From Ectopseudomonas chengduensis (GTDB lineage: Bacteria; Pseudomonadota; Gammaproteobacteria; Pseudomonadales; Pseudomonadaceae), in contig NZ_FMZQ01000014.1 in the NCBI RefSeq assembly GCF_900102635.1, positions 42,558-106,557 of the forward strand: a stretch of DNA of 64,000 bases. Reading direction: 5' to 3'. The position numbers and the translations under genes were made by a program. Below the pieces are notes generated by a model. It did no database searches. It saw nothing but the letters and a program-made list of their open reading frames with translations, and had not been told where the DNA came from. Below are positions 1-10,434 of this stretch, piece after piece (position 1 is the first letter of the stretch; every line of letters begins with the position of its first letter).

Positions 1-11
1 GCCATTGAATA

Positions 12-88
12 TGGCGGACTCAGGAGGATTCGAACCTCCGACCGCTCGGTTCGTAGCCGAGTACTCTATCCAGCTGAGCTATGAGTCC
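12..88 (-). tRNA. tRNA-Arg (anticodon ACG)
   Basis: The reverse complement folds as a 77-nt tRNA. The acceptor arm GGACTCA pairs with TGAGTCC, the T-arm carries GGTTCGAATCC, and the 3' CCA is encoded. The anticodon loop reads CTACGAA, so the anticodon is ACG (Arg CGN codons, with A34 normally edited to inosine). It sits downstream of tRNA-Ser and rsmA on the same strand, the arrangement found after rsmA in Pseudomonas. Confidence 0.96.
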
Positions 89-159
89 GTTTGGTGTTTT
101 TATACCAGATCACCTCTGGTTGATTCGCCAGCCAGGCTTACGCCTGACTCGCTGAATAA

Positions 160-250
160 TGGCGGAGAAGGGGGGATTCGAACCCCCGACACCCTTTTGA
201 GGTGTACTCCCTTAGCAGGGGAGCGCCTTCGGCCACTCGGCCACCTCTCC
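160..250 (-). tRNA. tRNA-Ser (anticodon GCT)
   Basis: The reverse complement is a 91-nt class II tRNA with a long variable arm. It starts GGAGAGGTGGCCGAG and ends with encoded CCA. The anticodon loop CTGCTAA gives anticodon GCT, which reads AGC/AGU serine codons. It lies 71 bp from tRNA-Arg and 61 bp downstream of rsmA, so the three may share a transcript. Confidence 0.96.
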
Positions 251-311
251 GCAACACGGGGCGCATGATAAACATGTTTTCCCCGTTTGCAAACAAAAAT
301 TTGTAGAAAAA

Positions 312-497
312 TTAGTGGCTTGGTTCGTCACCCTTCTCTTTCTGGATGCGCTGGTAGATTTCTTCACGGTGTACGGCAACCTCTTTCGGCGCATTGACAC
401 CAATGCGCACCTGGTTACCTTTCACACCCAACACGGTGACAGTCACATCATCACCGACCATCAGGGTCTCTCCGACCCGGCGAGTCAGAATCAGCAT
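312..497 (-). CDS. rsmA: Carbon storage/secondary metabolism regulator RsmA (CsrA)
   Basis: This 61-residue protein starts [17 protein letters not shown], the CsrA/RsmA signature, and has the family's normal length. RsmA is a homodimeric RNA-binding protein that blocks translation by binding GGA motifs in mRNA leaders and is titrated by small RNAs such as RsmY/RsmZ. The N-terminal LILTRR and the VAVHREEI segment correspond to the RNA-contacting beta1 and beta5 strands. A GGAGAAAGG ribosome site sits just upstream. It follows lysC on the same strand, as in P. aeruginosa, but a strong terminator lies between them, so it probably has its own promoter. Confidence 0.97.
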
Positions 498-640
498 TCC
501 TTTCTCCTCAACGGATTACATTTCTCAGGACAACAGTCTGCAAAAAGAAAATGGTGCCAGCTTCCCGCTAAATCAAGCCTGAAAGCCTCCACCCAAGTAT
601 TGACCAGCGCGCGCAGAAAGAAAGTTCCCACGTACCAGTC

Positions 641-675
641 AAAAAGACGAAAGGCGCGGAACCAGCCGCGCCTTT
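641..675 (-). terminator. Rho-independent terminator after lysC
   Basis: On the minus strand a perfect 10-bp stem (AAAGGCGCGG with CCGCGCCTTT, 6-nt loop) is followed within a few bases by a run of five T. It lies 14 bp past the lysC stop and so ends the lysC transcript before rsmA. Confidence 0.85.
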
Positions 676-688
676 CAAATCAGTTGAA

Positions 689-1927
689 TCACTCGCCCTG
701 TCGGGCCGGGGCATCCAGCTCGAAAGCGGTATGCAGAGCGCGTACCGCCAACTCCAGATACTTCTCTTCGATGACCACGGACACCTTGATCTCCGAGGTG
801 GAGATCATCTGGATATTGATGGTCTCCTTGGCCAGGGCTTCGAACATACGGCTGGCAACACCGGCATGGGAGCGCATACCGACACCGACGATGGACACCT
901 TGGCGATATTGGTGTCGCCGACCACTTCACGGGCGCCCAGCTCGTCTGCAGTTTTCTGCAGCACGCCGAGGGCGTTGTTGTAGTCATTGCGGTGCACGGT
1001 GAAGGTGAAATCGGTGGTGTTATCGTGCGAGACGTTCTGCACGATCATGTCGACTTCGATGTTGGCGGCGCTGATCGGGCCGAGAATCTTGAAGGCGATG
1101 CCGGGGATATCCGGTACCCCACGGATGGTCAGCTTGGCTTCGTCGCGGTTGAAAGCGATGCCGGAAATGATCGGCTGTTCCATGGATTCCTCTTCATCAA
1201 GGGTAATGAGGGTGCCCGGCCCCTCCTGGAAGCTGTGCAGGACGCGCAGCGGGACGTTGTACTTGCCGGCGAACTCCACCGAACGAATCTGCAGCACCTT
1301 GGAGCCGAGGCTGGCCATTTCCAGCATCTCTTCAAAGGTGATCTTTTCCAGGCGCTGGGCCTTGGGCACCACACGCGGGTCGGTGGTGTAGACACCATCG
1401 ACGTCGGTGTAGATCTGGCACTCGTCGGCTTTCAGCGCCGCAGCCAGAGCCACGCCGGTGGTGTCGGAACCGCCACGACCGAGGGTGGTGATATTGCCGT
1501 GCTCGTCGACACCCTGGAAGCCGGCGACGACGACGACGCGACCGGCCTTGAGATCAGTACGAATCTTCTGGTCATCGATCTGCAGAATGCGCGCCTTATT
1601 GTGCGCGCTGTCGGTAAGGATGCGCACCTGGTTGCCGGTGTAGGACACCGCAGGCACGCCGCGCTTGATCAGCGCCATGGCCAGCAGGGCAATGGTCACC
1701 TGCTCACCGGTGGACACCATGACATCCAGCTCACGCGCAACCGGCTCGCCATCGGTGATCTGTTTGGCCAGATCGATCAGGCGGTTGGTTTCGCCGCTCA
1801 TGGCGGAAACCACGACGACGATGTCGTCACCGTTCTCGCGGAACTTCTTCACCTTGTCGGCCACCTGCGCGATACGCTCGATGGTGCCGACGGAGGTGCC
1901 CCCAAACTTCTGTACGATCAAAGCCAT
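689..1927 (-). CDS. lysC: Aspartate kinase
   Basis: Phosphorylates L-aspartate, the first step of the lysine, threonine, methionine and diaminopimelate pathway. The 412-residue product begins MALIVQKFGGTSVG; KFGGTSV is the aspartokinase signature. The kinase domain covers roughly residues 1-250, and tandem ACT domains near 265-405 mediate feedback by lysine/threonine. The length equals that of other Pseudomonas LysC proteins. I chose the ATG at 1927 because the 12 upstream in-frame residues are not part of the family and AGGCGG precedes this ATG. It sits between alaS and rsmA on one strand, as in P. aeruginosa. Confidence 0.96.
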   Translation of the reverse strand: MALIVQKFGGTSVGTIERIAQVADKVKKFRENGDDIVVVVSAMSGETNRLIDLAKQITDGEPVARELDVMVSTGEQVTIALLAMALIKRGVPAVSYTGNQVRILTDSAHNKARILQIDDQKIRTDLKAGRVVVVAGFQGVDEHGNITTLGRGGSDTTGVALAAALKADECQIYTDVDGVYTTDPRVVPKAQRLEKITFEEMLEMASLGSKVLQIRSVEFAGKYNVPLRVLHSFQEGPGTLITLDEEESMEQPIISGIAFNRDEAKLTIRGVPDIPGIAFKILGPISAANIEVDMIVQNVSHDNTTDFTFTVHRNDYNNALGVLQKTADELGAREVVGDTNIAKVSIVGVGMRSHAGVASRMFEALAKETINIQMISTSEIKVSVVIEEKYLELAVRALHTAFELDAPARQGE

Positions 1928-2029
1928 TTCAAAAAGCCGCCTGATTCCTCGAAGGGCGCCCATTAAACCCGCATCGGGTCATACTGCCAAGGCCCGCCGG
2001 ACGCACTGCGGGCCCCGCTTTCTCGCTCG

Positions 2030-4654
<2,625 letters not shown>

Positions 4655-4689
4655 AGGGATATCCACGGAATCAGGCGGCCATGGCAAAG

Positions 4690-4921
4690 CCGGCGAAGCA
4701 GACAAAGTGAAAACGTAGCGAGCGAAGGTCAGGCAAGGCGCCACGACCAACGGGAGTAACAGCCAAAGGCTGGCCCGAAGGATGAGCGCCAGCGAATCAA
4801 ACCGGCGAAGAACGCACTGGGCTCGCAAACGAGTTTACGAGTTGTAAATGAGCATTCTGAGCCGGTTTTTAACGCAGCATGACCGAGCGCAGTAGTTTTC
4901 ACGCAGTCTGCAAAGGGCCGC
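4690..4921 (-). repeat. Probable dispersed element in the alaS leader
   Basis: The 339-bp gap between alaS and the threonine aldolase gene holds no convincing gene. About 230 bp of it has a distinctive composition on the minus strand: a segment with ACTACTGCGCTCGGTCATGC, then CGTTAAAAACCGGCTCAGAA, then ATTTACAACTCGTAAACTCG, then a GGGCCAGCCTTTGGC hairpin. I recall near-identical segments turning up in spurious ORFs of other Pseudomonas genomes, so I infer a dispersed repeat or leader element. Only one copy is visible in this window. It would be transcribed in the alaS 5' UTR if the -10 at 4922-4927 is used. Confidence 0.4.
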
Positions 4922-4927
4922 ATTATA
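4922..4927 (-). promoter_or_regulatory. alaS: Possible alaS -10 box
   Basis: A perfect TATAAT hexamer occurs on the minus strand about 270 bp upstream of alaS. No good -35 box is seen 16-18 bp further upstream, so this is a weak promoter call. If real, it implies a leader of about 260 nt that contains the whole repeat-like element. Confidence 0.3.
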
Positions 4928-4993
4928 TCGGGCCCACCGCGCGCGGCTAGTACCTTGTTGATAGCCGACAGCTATGAACTGTCGGCATATTGC

Positions 4994-5998
4994 TCAATGA
5001 GAGCGAAAAGCGGCGAACGCCTCGATCACCCGCTCGATTTGCTCAGCGCTGACATCCAGATGAGTGACCAGACGAAGGCGCGGCGCGGCACTGACGGCGA
5101 TGCCGCGTTCGGCCATGAAGGCCTTGATCTGCCCGGCGCGCTCACCAAGTTGCACATAGACCATATTGGTCTGCACCGGCTCGACGCTATAGCCCAGTTC
5201 GGTCAGTGCAGCGCCCAGGCGCGCCGCGTTGGCGTGATCCTCAGCCAGGCGCTGAACCTGATGCTGCAGGGCATACAACCCCGCCGCCGCCAACACCCCG
5301 GCCTGACGCATGCCGCCACCGACCATCTTGCGCAGACGCCGCGCCTTGGCAATCAGCGCAGTACTGCCACAGAGCACCGAACCGACCGGCGCACCGAGGC
5401 CCTTGGACAGGCATACCGAGACCGAGTCGAAGTGCTGGGTAATTTCGCGCGCCGGCACACCGAGCTTGACCGCGGCGTTGTACAGGCGGGCACCATCGAG
5501 GTGCAGGCTCAAGCCACGGCGGCGAGTGAGTTCGCGGGCGGCAGCCAGGTAGTCGAGCGGCAGCACCTTGCCCTGCATGGTGTTTTCCAGGGCCAGCAAG
5601 CGGGTACGGGCGAAATGAAAGTCATCCTGCTTGATCGCCGCCTCAACCTTGGCCAGATCCAGCGAGCCGTCGGCCTCACCCTCAATCGGCTGCGGCTGGA
5701 TGGAACCGAGCACGGCCGCACCACCGCCCTCGTACTTATAAGTGTGTGCCTGCTGGCCAACGATGTACTCGTCACCGCGCTCGCAATGAGCCATCAGGCC
5801 CAGCAGGTTGCTCATGGTGCCGGTGGGGACGAACAGCGCCGCCGCGAAGCCCAGCTCATTGGTCAGCCAGGCCTCCAGACGGTTTACCGTGGGGTCTTCG
5901 CCATACACGTCATCGCCCAACTCGGCAGCCATCATGGCTTCGCGCATGGCAACAGAGGGTTGGGTGACGGTGTCGCTACGCAGGTCGATCAGGGGCAT
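4994..5998 (-). CDS. ltaE: Low-specificity L-threonine aldolase
   Basis: A PLP enzyme that cleaves L-threonine and L-allo-threonine to glycine and acetaldehyde. The 334-residue product begins MPLIDLRSDTVTQPS, the hallmark N-terminus of the beta-eliminating lyase/threonine aldolase family. LHLDGARLYNAAV holds the PLP-contacting Asp, and SVCLSKGLGAPVGS holds the Schiff-base lysine (about K199). I took the ATG at 5998 rather than one six codons upstream because homologues start MxLIDLRSDT. It lies between astE and alaS, with the repeat at 6095-6154 separating it from astE. Confidence 0.93.
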   Translation of the reverse strand: MPLIDLRSDTVTQPSVAMREAMMAAELGDDVYGEDPTVNRLEAWLTNELGFAAALFVPTGTMSNLLGLMAHCERGDEYIVGQQAHTYKYEGGGAAVLGSIQPQPIEGEADGSLDLAKVEAAIKQDDFHFARTRLLALENTMQGKVLPLDYLAAARELTRRRGLSLHLDGARLYNAAVKLGVPAREITQHFDSVSVCLSKGLGAPVGSVLCGSTALIAKARRLRKMVGGGMRQAGVLAAAGLYALQHQVQRLAEDHANAARLGAALTELGYSVEPVQTNMVYVQLGERAGQIKAFMAERGIAVSAAPRLRLVTHLDVSAEQIERVIEAFAAFRSH

Positions 5999-6094
5999 GA
6001 CAGGCTTTCCCGGCAATTGGCGAAAGGCTCATGCTAAAGAGGTCGCACAGACGGTGAAAGATACAGTTGCGCGATAAAGCAACTTGCCGACACC

Positions 6095-6154
6095 GTAGCC
6101 CGGATGCAATCCGGGGAAAATGTGCCGGTCATCCCCGGATTGCATCCGGGCTAC
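6095..6154. repeat. REP-type palindrome (GTAGCCCGGATG family)
   Basis: GTAGCCCGGATGCAATCCGG and its inverted copy flank a short spacer, giving a near-perfect 60-bp palindrome. The same family recurs at 14205-14262. One edge supplies the TAG stop codon of astE. The structure could act as a terminator-like or mRNA-protecting hairpin at the end of the ast operon. Confidence 0.85.
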
Positions 6155-7164
6155 AGCAAGCCGGCACCATCGTCCGGGACGATGAGAATGGCGGCGCGCA
6201 GGCCATTCTTGACCTTGGGATTGGGGAAAATGATCCGCGCGCCCTTCTCCTCCACCATCCAGCGACTGTCGGCGATGTCTTCGGCGAGCAGGTAACCGGG
6301 CTCCAGTTCGGTGAAGTTTTCGATATCCGCCGGCAGGTGCAACTGGAAGCTGTCGCTGTGCTTGATGACCTCACGTGATACCGAAAACAGCTGCAAGCCA
6401 TCGAGCGTCGGCTCACCGCTGATCACTTCGCGCCCTTCGATCAGAGCGTGCAGCGCATTCTCCAGCAGGTCGAGGTTGACCAACTCGTTCTGACCGAAGG
6501 CGCGCGCCTTGCCCAACTCTAGGGTGAAAGCCTCGGCACCAAGCTGCGCATAGGTGTAGGCGCTGAAGGTGATCGAAGACTTGTTCTGCAGCAGCACCGC
6601 CTCGATGCCGGCAGCACGCAGGCGCTCCAGCTCACGCCGTGAGTGAGCGCGACCTTCCTGCCAGGGATAGAGGGCAAACTGCTCGATCTTCGAGCCGCGA
6701 ATGGCGGTGTGCAGGTCGTAATGCAGGCGAGTGCGGCCTGTTTGCTTGCCGAAAAAGGTGGCGGCCAGATGCTCCAGGTCGCAGGCGCGAATAGCCTCGA
6801 AGCCACTGGATTGCTCGTGACGACCACTGAACAGGCGATTGAGATCCTGCTCGATATAGCGCTCACCGCGGCGCATGGCCTCGGGATTGCCGAACAGAAA
6901 GAGAATACGAGCCGCCGGATGCAGTTCATTGCGCGCGATGCCGCGCAGCAGACGATCGAGCAGCTCGATTGGCGCGGTTTCGTTGCCATGGACGCCGGCC
7001 GATAGCAGCAGGTCAAGGCCATTGTCGCGCGCTGCAGGCGGAGTCACCTCCAGCGCACCTTCGTCGAGCCAACGCAGACGCGTACCATCGGGCGTCAGTT
7101 GAATCTTCGCCGACGGCTCGTGGCCGGCCAGGGTCAGTTCAAGCAGTTTGCCGAGGGCAAGCAT
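6151..7164 (-). CDS. astE: Succinylglutamate desuccinylase
   Basis: The last AST-pathway step: hydrolyses N-succinylglutamate to glutamate and succinate (aruE in P. aeruginosa). The 337-residue protein is an M14/AspA-type zinc carboxypeptidase-like enzyme. SAGVHGNETAPIELLD carries the HxxE zinc ligands, and DLNRLFSG and LHYDLHTAIRGSK carry the substrate Arg and third zinc-ligand region. The ATG at 7164 gives the family length; the upstream in-frame stretch is translated REP sequence. The stop codon lies inside a REP palindrome. Confidence 0.95.
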   Translation of the reverse strand: MLALGKLLELTLAGHEPSAKIQLTPDGTRLRWLDEGALEVTPPAARDNGLDLLLSAGVHGNETAPIELLDRLLRGIARNELHPAARILFLFGNPEAMRRGERYIEQDLNRLFSGRHEQSSGFEAIRACDLEHLAATFFGKQTGRTRLHYDLHTAIRGSKIEQFALYPWQEGRAHSRRELERLRAAGIEAVLLQNKSSITFSAYTYAQLGAEAFTLELGKARAFGQNELVNLDLLENALHALIEGREVISGEPTLDGLQLFSVSREVIKHSDSFQLHLPADIENFTELEPGYLLAEDIADSRWMVEEKGARIIFPNPKVKNGLRAAILIVPDDGAGLL

Positions 7165-7191
7165 GGGGACTCCTTGGTTCGCAGCATTTCC

Positions 7192-7232
7192 GTAGGGTGG
7201 GCTGAAGCGGAGCGCCGCCCGGCCCACCCTAC
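7192..7232. repeat. Short palindromic repeat (GTAGGGTGGGC family)
   Basis: A 41-bp element bounded by GTAGGGTGGGC and its complement GGCCCACCCTAC, with an AGCGGAGCGCCGC centre. It fills the gap between the astE start and the preceding small gene. A longer relative occurs at 22444-22518 between xcpV and xcpW. Confidence 0.75.
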
Positions 7233-7241
7233 CAGGTTCAA

Positions 7242-7520
7242 TCAGTGGTTGCAGTCCGGGCCATGAACATGATCATCCTCGTCGGCAATCATCGGCTCCA
7301 TCTCCAGTTGCAGGCTGACCAGGTTGGTGGCCTGCGGACGCAACAGCAGGTTGACGTACTCGGTATCGCCCTCTTCCACATCGACACCGATCAGCAACTG
7401 ATCGCCAACGGCCTGGACCCACAGCTCCTTGCCCTGCCAGACCACGGCAAAGCGGCTGCAGGAGGTTTCCAGTTGGGTACCGTCGTTGTCTTCAAGAATC
7501 AGTTGCAGCGCGTCGCTCAT
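7242..7520 (-). CDS. Conserved hypothetical protein of the ast operon
   Basis: A 92-residue acidic protein of unknown function. P. aeruginosa has a hypothetical gene at the same place between aruB and aruE, so the position is conserved. The core looks all-beta, and the C-terminus ends DDHVHGPDCNH, a His/Cys cluster that could bind metal. CGGAG precedes the ATG. It is 26 bp from astB and in the same direction, so co-transcription is likely. A role in the pathway is unproven. Confidence 0.85.
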   Translation of the reverse strand: MSDALQLILEDNDGTQLETSCSRFAVVWQGKELWVQAVGDQLLIGVDVEEGDTEYVNLLLRPQATNLVSLQLEMEPMIADEDDHVHGPDCNH

Positions 7521-7546
7521 AAAATCTCCGGGAATCGAGGTCAGGT

Positions 7547-8908
7547 TCAGGCTATCTGGAAAGGATAGACCGAGCCCAGTTTAAGGATCTGCGTCAGTTC
7601 ATCCAATGCCGTGCGGCATTCGGTGAGCAATTGCGGGTCGGCCAGATCGGCTTCGCTGAGGCGGTCGCGGTAATGCTTGTCGACCCAGGCCACCAGGGTG
7701 TCATGCAGCGCGTCGCTCATCAGCACGCCCGGATTGACCGCAGCCAGCTCCTGCTCATTGAGCGCCACACGCAGGCGCAGGCAAGCAGGACCACCGCCGT
7801 TCTGCATGCTCTGCTTGAGGTCGAACACCCGCACCTCGCGGATCGGCCCGCCACTCGCGGTCAGTTGCTCCAGGTAGCGCCAGACGCTGGCGTTGCTCTT
7901 GCACTCCTCTGGCACCACCAACAGCATGCTGCCATCGGTGCGCGTCAGCAGTTGGCTGTTGAACAGGTAGGAACGCACCGCATCCTGCACGCTGACGGCA
8001 GAAGCTGGCACGCAGATGGCCTGGAAGTTACCGCCGCGCCGGGCCAGTTTTTCACCCAGTTCGGCCAGTACCTTGTCGGTGCCCAAGAAGGCATCCTGGT
8101 GATAGAGCAGCACCTCGCCGTTGCCCACGGCGATCACGTCGTTGTGAAACACGCCCTGATCGATCACCTCCGGATTCTGCTGGGCGAACACCACCCCGGC
8201 CTTGCCCAGGCCATGCAAGCGAGCCACCGCGTGAGAGGCTTCCAGAGTCTGCCGCGCCGGGTAGCGCTGCGGGGCCGGATAGCGGCTGTCGAAAGCGCTG
8301 CGGCCGTAGACGAAGAACTCTACACCGGCGTCGCCATAGCCCTTGCAGAAACGCGTGTGGTTGGCCGCACCTTCGTCACCGAACTGACTGACCGCCGGCA
8401 ACGCCGGGTGATGAGCGAAGTGCTTCTCGCTGGCGAACATCGCCTGCAACACCCGACTGGTGGTGGGGTGCTCGATACTGCGGTGGAACTTGCAGTTGAG
8501 GTTGGCGGCGGTGAAGTGCACGCGGCCATCTGCCGTGTCGGCGCTGGGACTGACAGTGCAGGAATTGGCCGTCCACATGCTGGAGGCCGAGCTGCTTGCA
8601 ACCAACAAAGGCATGGCGCCCTTGGCGGCCTTCTGGATCACCTGCGCGTCACTGCCGGTAAAGCCCAGGCTGCGCAGCGTGGCGACGTCCGGACGCTCCT
8701 GCGGGGCCAGTACGCCCTGCTTGAAGCCCATGTCCATCAGCGCCTTCATTTTCGCCAGCCCCTGCTTGGCGGCCTCCTTGGGGCTCGACACGGCCTGACA
8801 GTTGCTCTGCGACGCGACGTTACCGTAGGACAACCCACCGTAGTTGTGAGTCGGCCCGACCAGGCCGTCGACATTCATTTCAAAAGCGGACATCTCATAA
8901 GCGGTCAT
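7547..8908 (-). CDS. astB: N-succinylarginine dihydrolase
   Basis: Second AST enzyme (aruB): converts N2-succinylarginine to succinylornithine, two NH3 and CO2. The 453-residue protein contains NVDGLVGPTHNYGGLSYGN near the N-terminus and GGGPACLRLRV near residue 370 with the presumed nucleophilic Cys of this amidinotransferase-fold family. Its ATG overlaps the astD stop (TAATG) and has GGGAG nine bases upstream. An in-frame ATG at 8893 would give 448 residues and fits homologue N-termini better; the first residues, MTAYEM then MSAFEM, look like a small duplication of the start. Confidence 0.95.
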   Translation of the reverse strand: MTAYEMSAFEMNVDGLVGPTHNYGGLSYGNVASQSNCQAVSSPKEAAKQGLAKMKALMDMGFKQGVLAPQERPDVATLRSLGFTGSDAQVIQKAAKGAMPLLVASSSASSMWTANSCTVSPSADTADGRVHFTAANLNCKFHRSIEHPTTSRVLQAMFASEKHFAHHPALPAVSQFGDEGAANHTRFCKGYGDAGVEFFVYGRSAFDSRYPAPQRYPARQTLEASHAVARLHGLGKAGVVFAQQNPEVIDQGVFHNDVIAVGNGEVLLYHQDAFLGTDKVLAELGEKLARRGGNFQAICVPASAVSVQDAVRSYLFNSQLLTRTDGSMLLVVPEECKSNASVWRYLEQLTASGGPIREVRVFDLKQSMQNGGGPACLRLRVALNEQELAAVNPGVLMSDALHDTLVAWVDKHYRDRLSEADLADPQLLTECRTALDELTQILKLGSVYPFQIA

Positions 8909-10371
8909 TACAGAGTCACTCCCGGGGTCAGGGTCGCGGGTAAAGCCAGGCTTTCGCTCTCAAGCCCGGCCACCGGGTAGGCGCAGTAATCCGCTGCATA
9001 GTAGGCACTGGCGCGATGGTTGCCCGAAGCGCCGATGCCACCGAAAGGCGCAGTGCTGGCGGCGCCAGTGAGCTGTTTGTTCCAGTTGACGATACCGGCG
9101 CGGCTGTGCAGCCAGAATTGCTCAAAGCGCGCCTTCGAGTCCGACAGCAGGCCCGCCGCCAGTCCGTAAACGGTGGCATTGGCCTCGGCGATGGCAGCCT
9201 CGAAATTGTCGTAGCGGATCACCTGCAGCAGCGGACCGAAGAATTCTTCGTCAGGACGGTCGTTCACGGCCGTGACATCGAGAATACCGGGCGTCAGTAG
9301 CGCGGCACCCGCCTGCGGCTGGGTCATCGCCAGCAATGCCGTGGCGCCGCCGGCCAGCAAGTCCTGCTGCGCCTGCATCAGTTGTGCGGCAGCCTGCAGG
9401 GAAATCACCGAGCCCATGAACGGTGCCGGCTGCTCGTCGAAACGACCGACCTTGATCTGCCCGGCAACCTGCACCAGACGCACCAGCAGGGCGTCGCCCC
9501 ACTCCCCTTGCGGCACCAGCAGACGGCGCGCGCAGGTGCAGCGCTGGCCAGCCGAGATGAACGCGGACTGGACGATGGTGTACACCGCGGCATCGACATC
9601 CGCGACCTGATCGACGATCAGCGGGTTGTTGCCGCCCATCTCCAGCGCCAGGATCTTGTCCGGGCGCCCGGCGAATTGAGCGTGCAGCAGGTTGCCGGTG
9701 CGGCTGGAGCCAGTGAAGAACAGCCCGTCGATACCAGGATGGCCGGCCAGCGCGACGCCGGTTTCGCGACCGCCCTGCAGCAGGCTGAGCACGCCCTCGG
9801 GCAGCCCGGCCTCGATCCAGCATTTGACCGTCAGCTCGGCCACCTTCGGCGTCAGCTCGCTGGGCTTGAACAGCACGCAGTTACCGGCCAGCAGCGCCGG
9901 CACGATATGGCCGTTAGGCAAGTGGCCGGGAAAGTTGTAGGGGCCGAACACCGCCACCACACCGTGCGGTTTGTGGCGCAACACCGCGGTGGCGTCGCCC
10001 AGCGGGCCGCTCTTCTCACCGGTGCGCTCGCGATAGCTCTGAATGGAAATGGCGACCTTGCCCACCATGCTGTTCACTTCGGTGGCAGCTTCCCACAATG
10101 GTTTGCCGGTCTCCTCACCAATCGCCCGGGCCACTTCGTCGGCACGCGACTTCAGGCAGGCGGCGAAGCGTTCCAGCACGGCGATGCGGCCATCCAGCGA
10201 ATGCGCCGCCCACAACGAGAAAGCGCCACGCGCAGCGGCTACGGCTGCATCGACCTGCGCAGCGGTGGCGCCCTGGCCCTGCCAGAGCACGGCCTGGCTG
10301 ACTGGGTCGAGCGATTGCAGCGACTCGCCCTGACCGGGCTGCCACTGACCTGCGATGTAATGAGTGTTCAT
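8908..10371 (-). CDS. astD: Succinylglutamate semialdehyde dehydrogenase
   Basis: Fourth AST step (aruD): oxidises N-succinylglutamate 5-semialdehyde with NAD+. At 487 residues it has the family length. Features of the aldehyde dehydrogenase superfamily are visible: GPYNFPGHLPNGHIVPALL (cofactor site), FTGSSRTG, LEMGGNNPLIV (catalytic Glu) and SAFISAGQRCTCARR (catalytic Cys), with EEFFGPLLQV towards the C-terminus. It is 63 bp downstream of aruG and overlaps astB by one base, so translation of the pair is probably coupled. Confidence 0.96.
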   Translation of the reverse strand: MNTHYIAGQWQPGQGESLQSLDPVSQAVLWQGQGATAAQVDAAVAAARGAFSLWAAHSLDGRIAVLERFAACLKSRADEVARAIGEETGKPLWEAATEVNSMVGKVAISIQSYRERTGEKSGPLGDATAVLRHKPHGVVAVFGPYNFPGHLPNGHIVPALLAGNCVLFKPSELTPKVAELTVKCWIEAGLPEGVLSLLQGGRETGVALAGHPGIDGLFFTGSSRTGNLLHAQFAGRPDKILALEMGGNNPLIVDQVADVDAAVYTIVQSAFISAGQRCTCARRLLVPQGEWGDALLVRLVQVAGQIKVGRFDEQPAPFMGSVISLQAAAQLMQAQQDLLAGGATALLAMTQPQAGAALLTPGILDVTAVNDRPDEEFFGPLLQVIRYDNFEAAIAEANATVYGLAAGLLSDSKARFEQFWLHSRAGIVNWNKQLTGAASTAPFGGIGASGNHRASAYYAADYCAYPVAGLESESLALPATLTPGVTL

Positions 10372-10434
10372 CTTGTTTTACCACTCCCAGCATTTTCCGG
10401 CGGCCGGCTTGGGCCGCCACGCAAAACCAATAAC

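Noticed and set aside
1928..2029. Terminator between alaS and lysC
   Set aside because: A GGCCCGC/GCGGGCC stem exists on the minus strand but no T-run follows, so a terminator call is not justified.
4729..4923. Small ORF upstream of alaS (64 codons)
   Set aside because: It is a reading of the repeat-like leader element, in shadow of the alaS leader, without coding features of its own.
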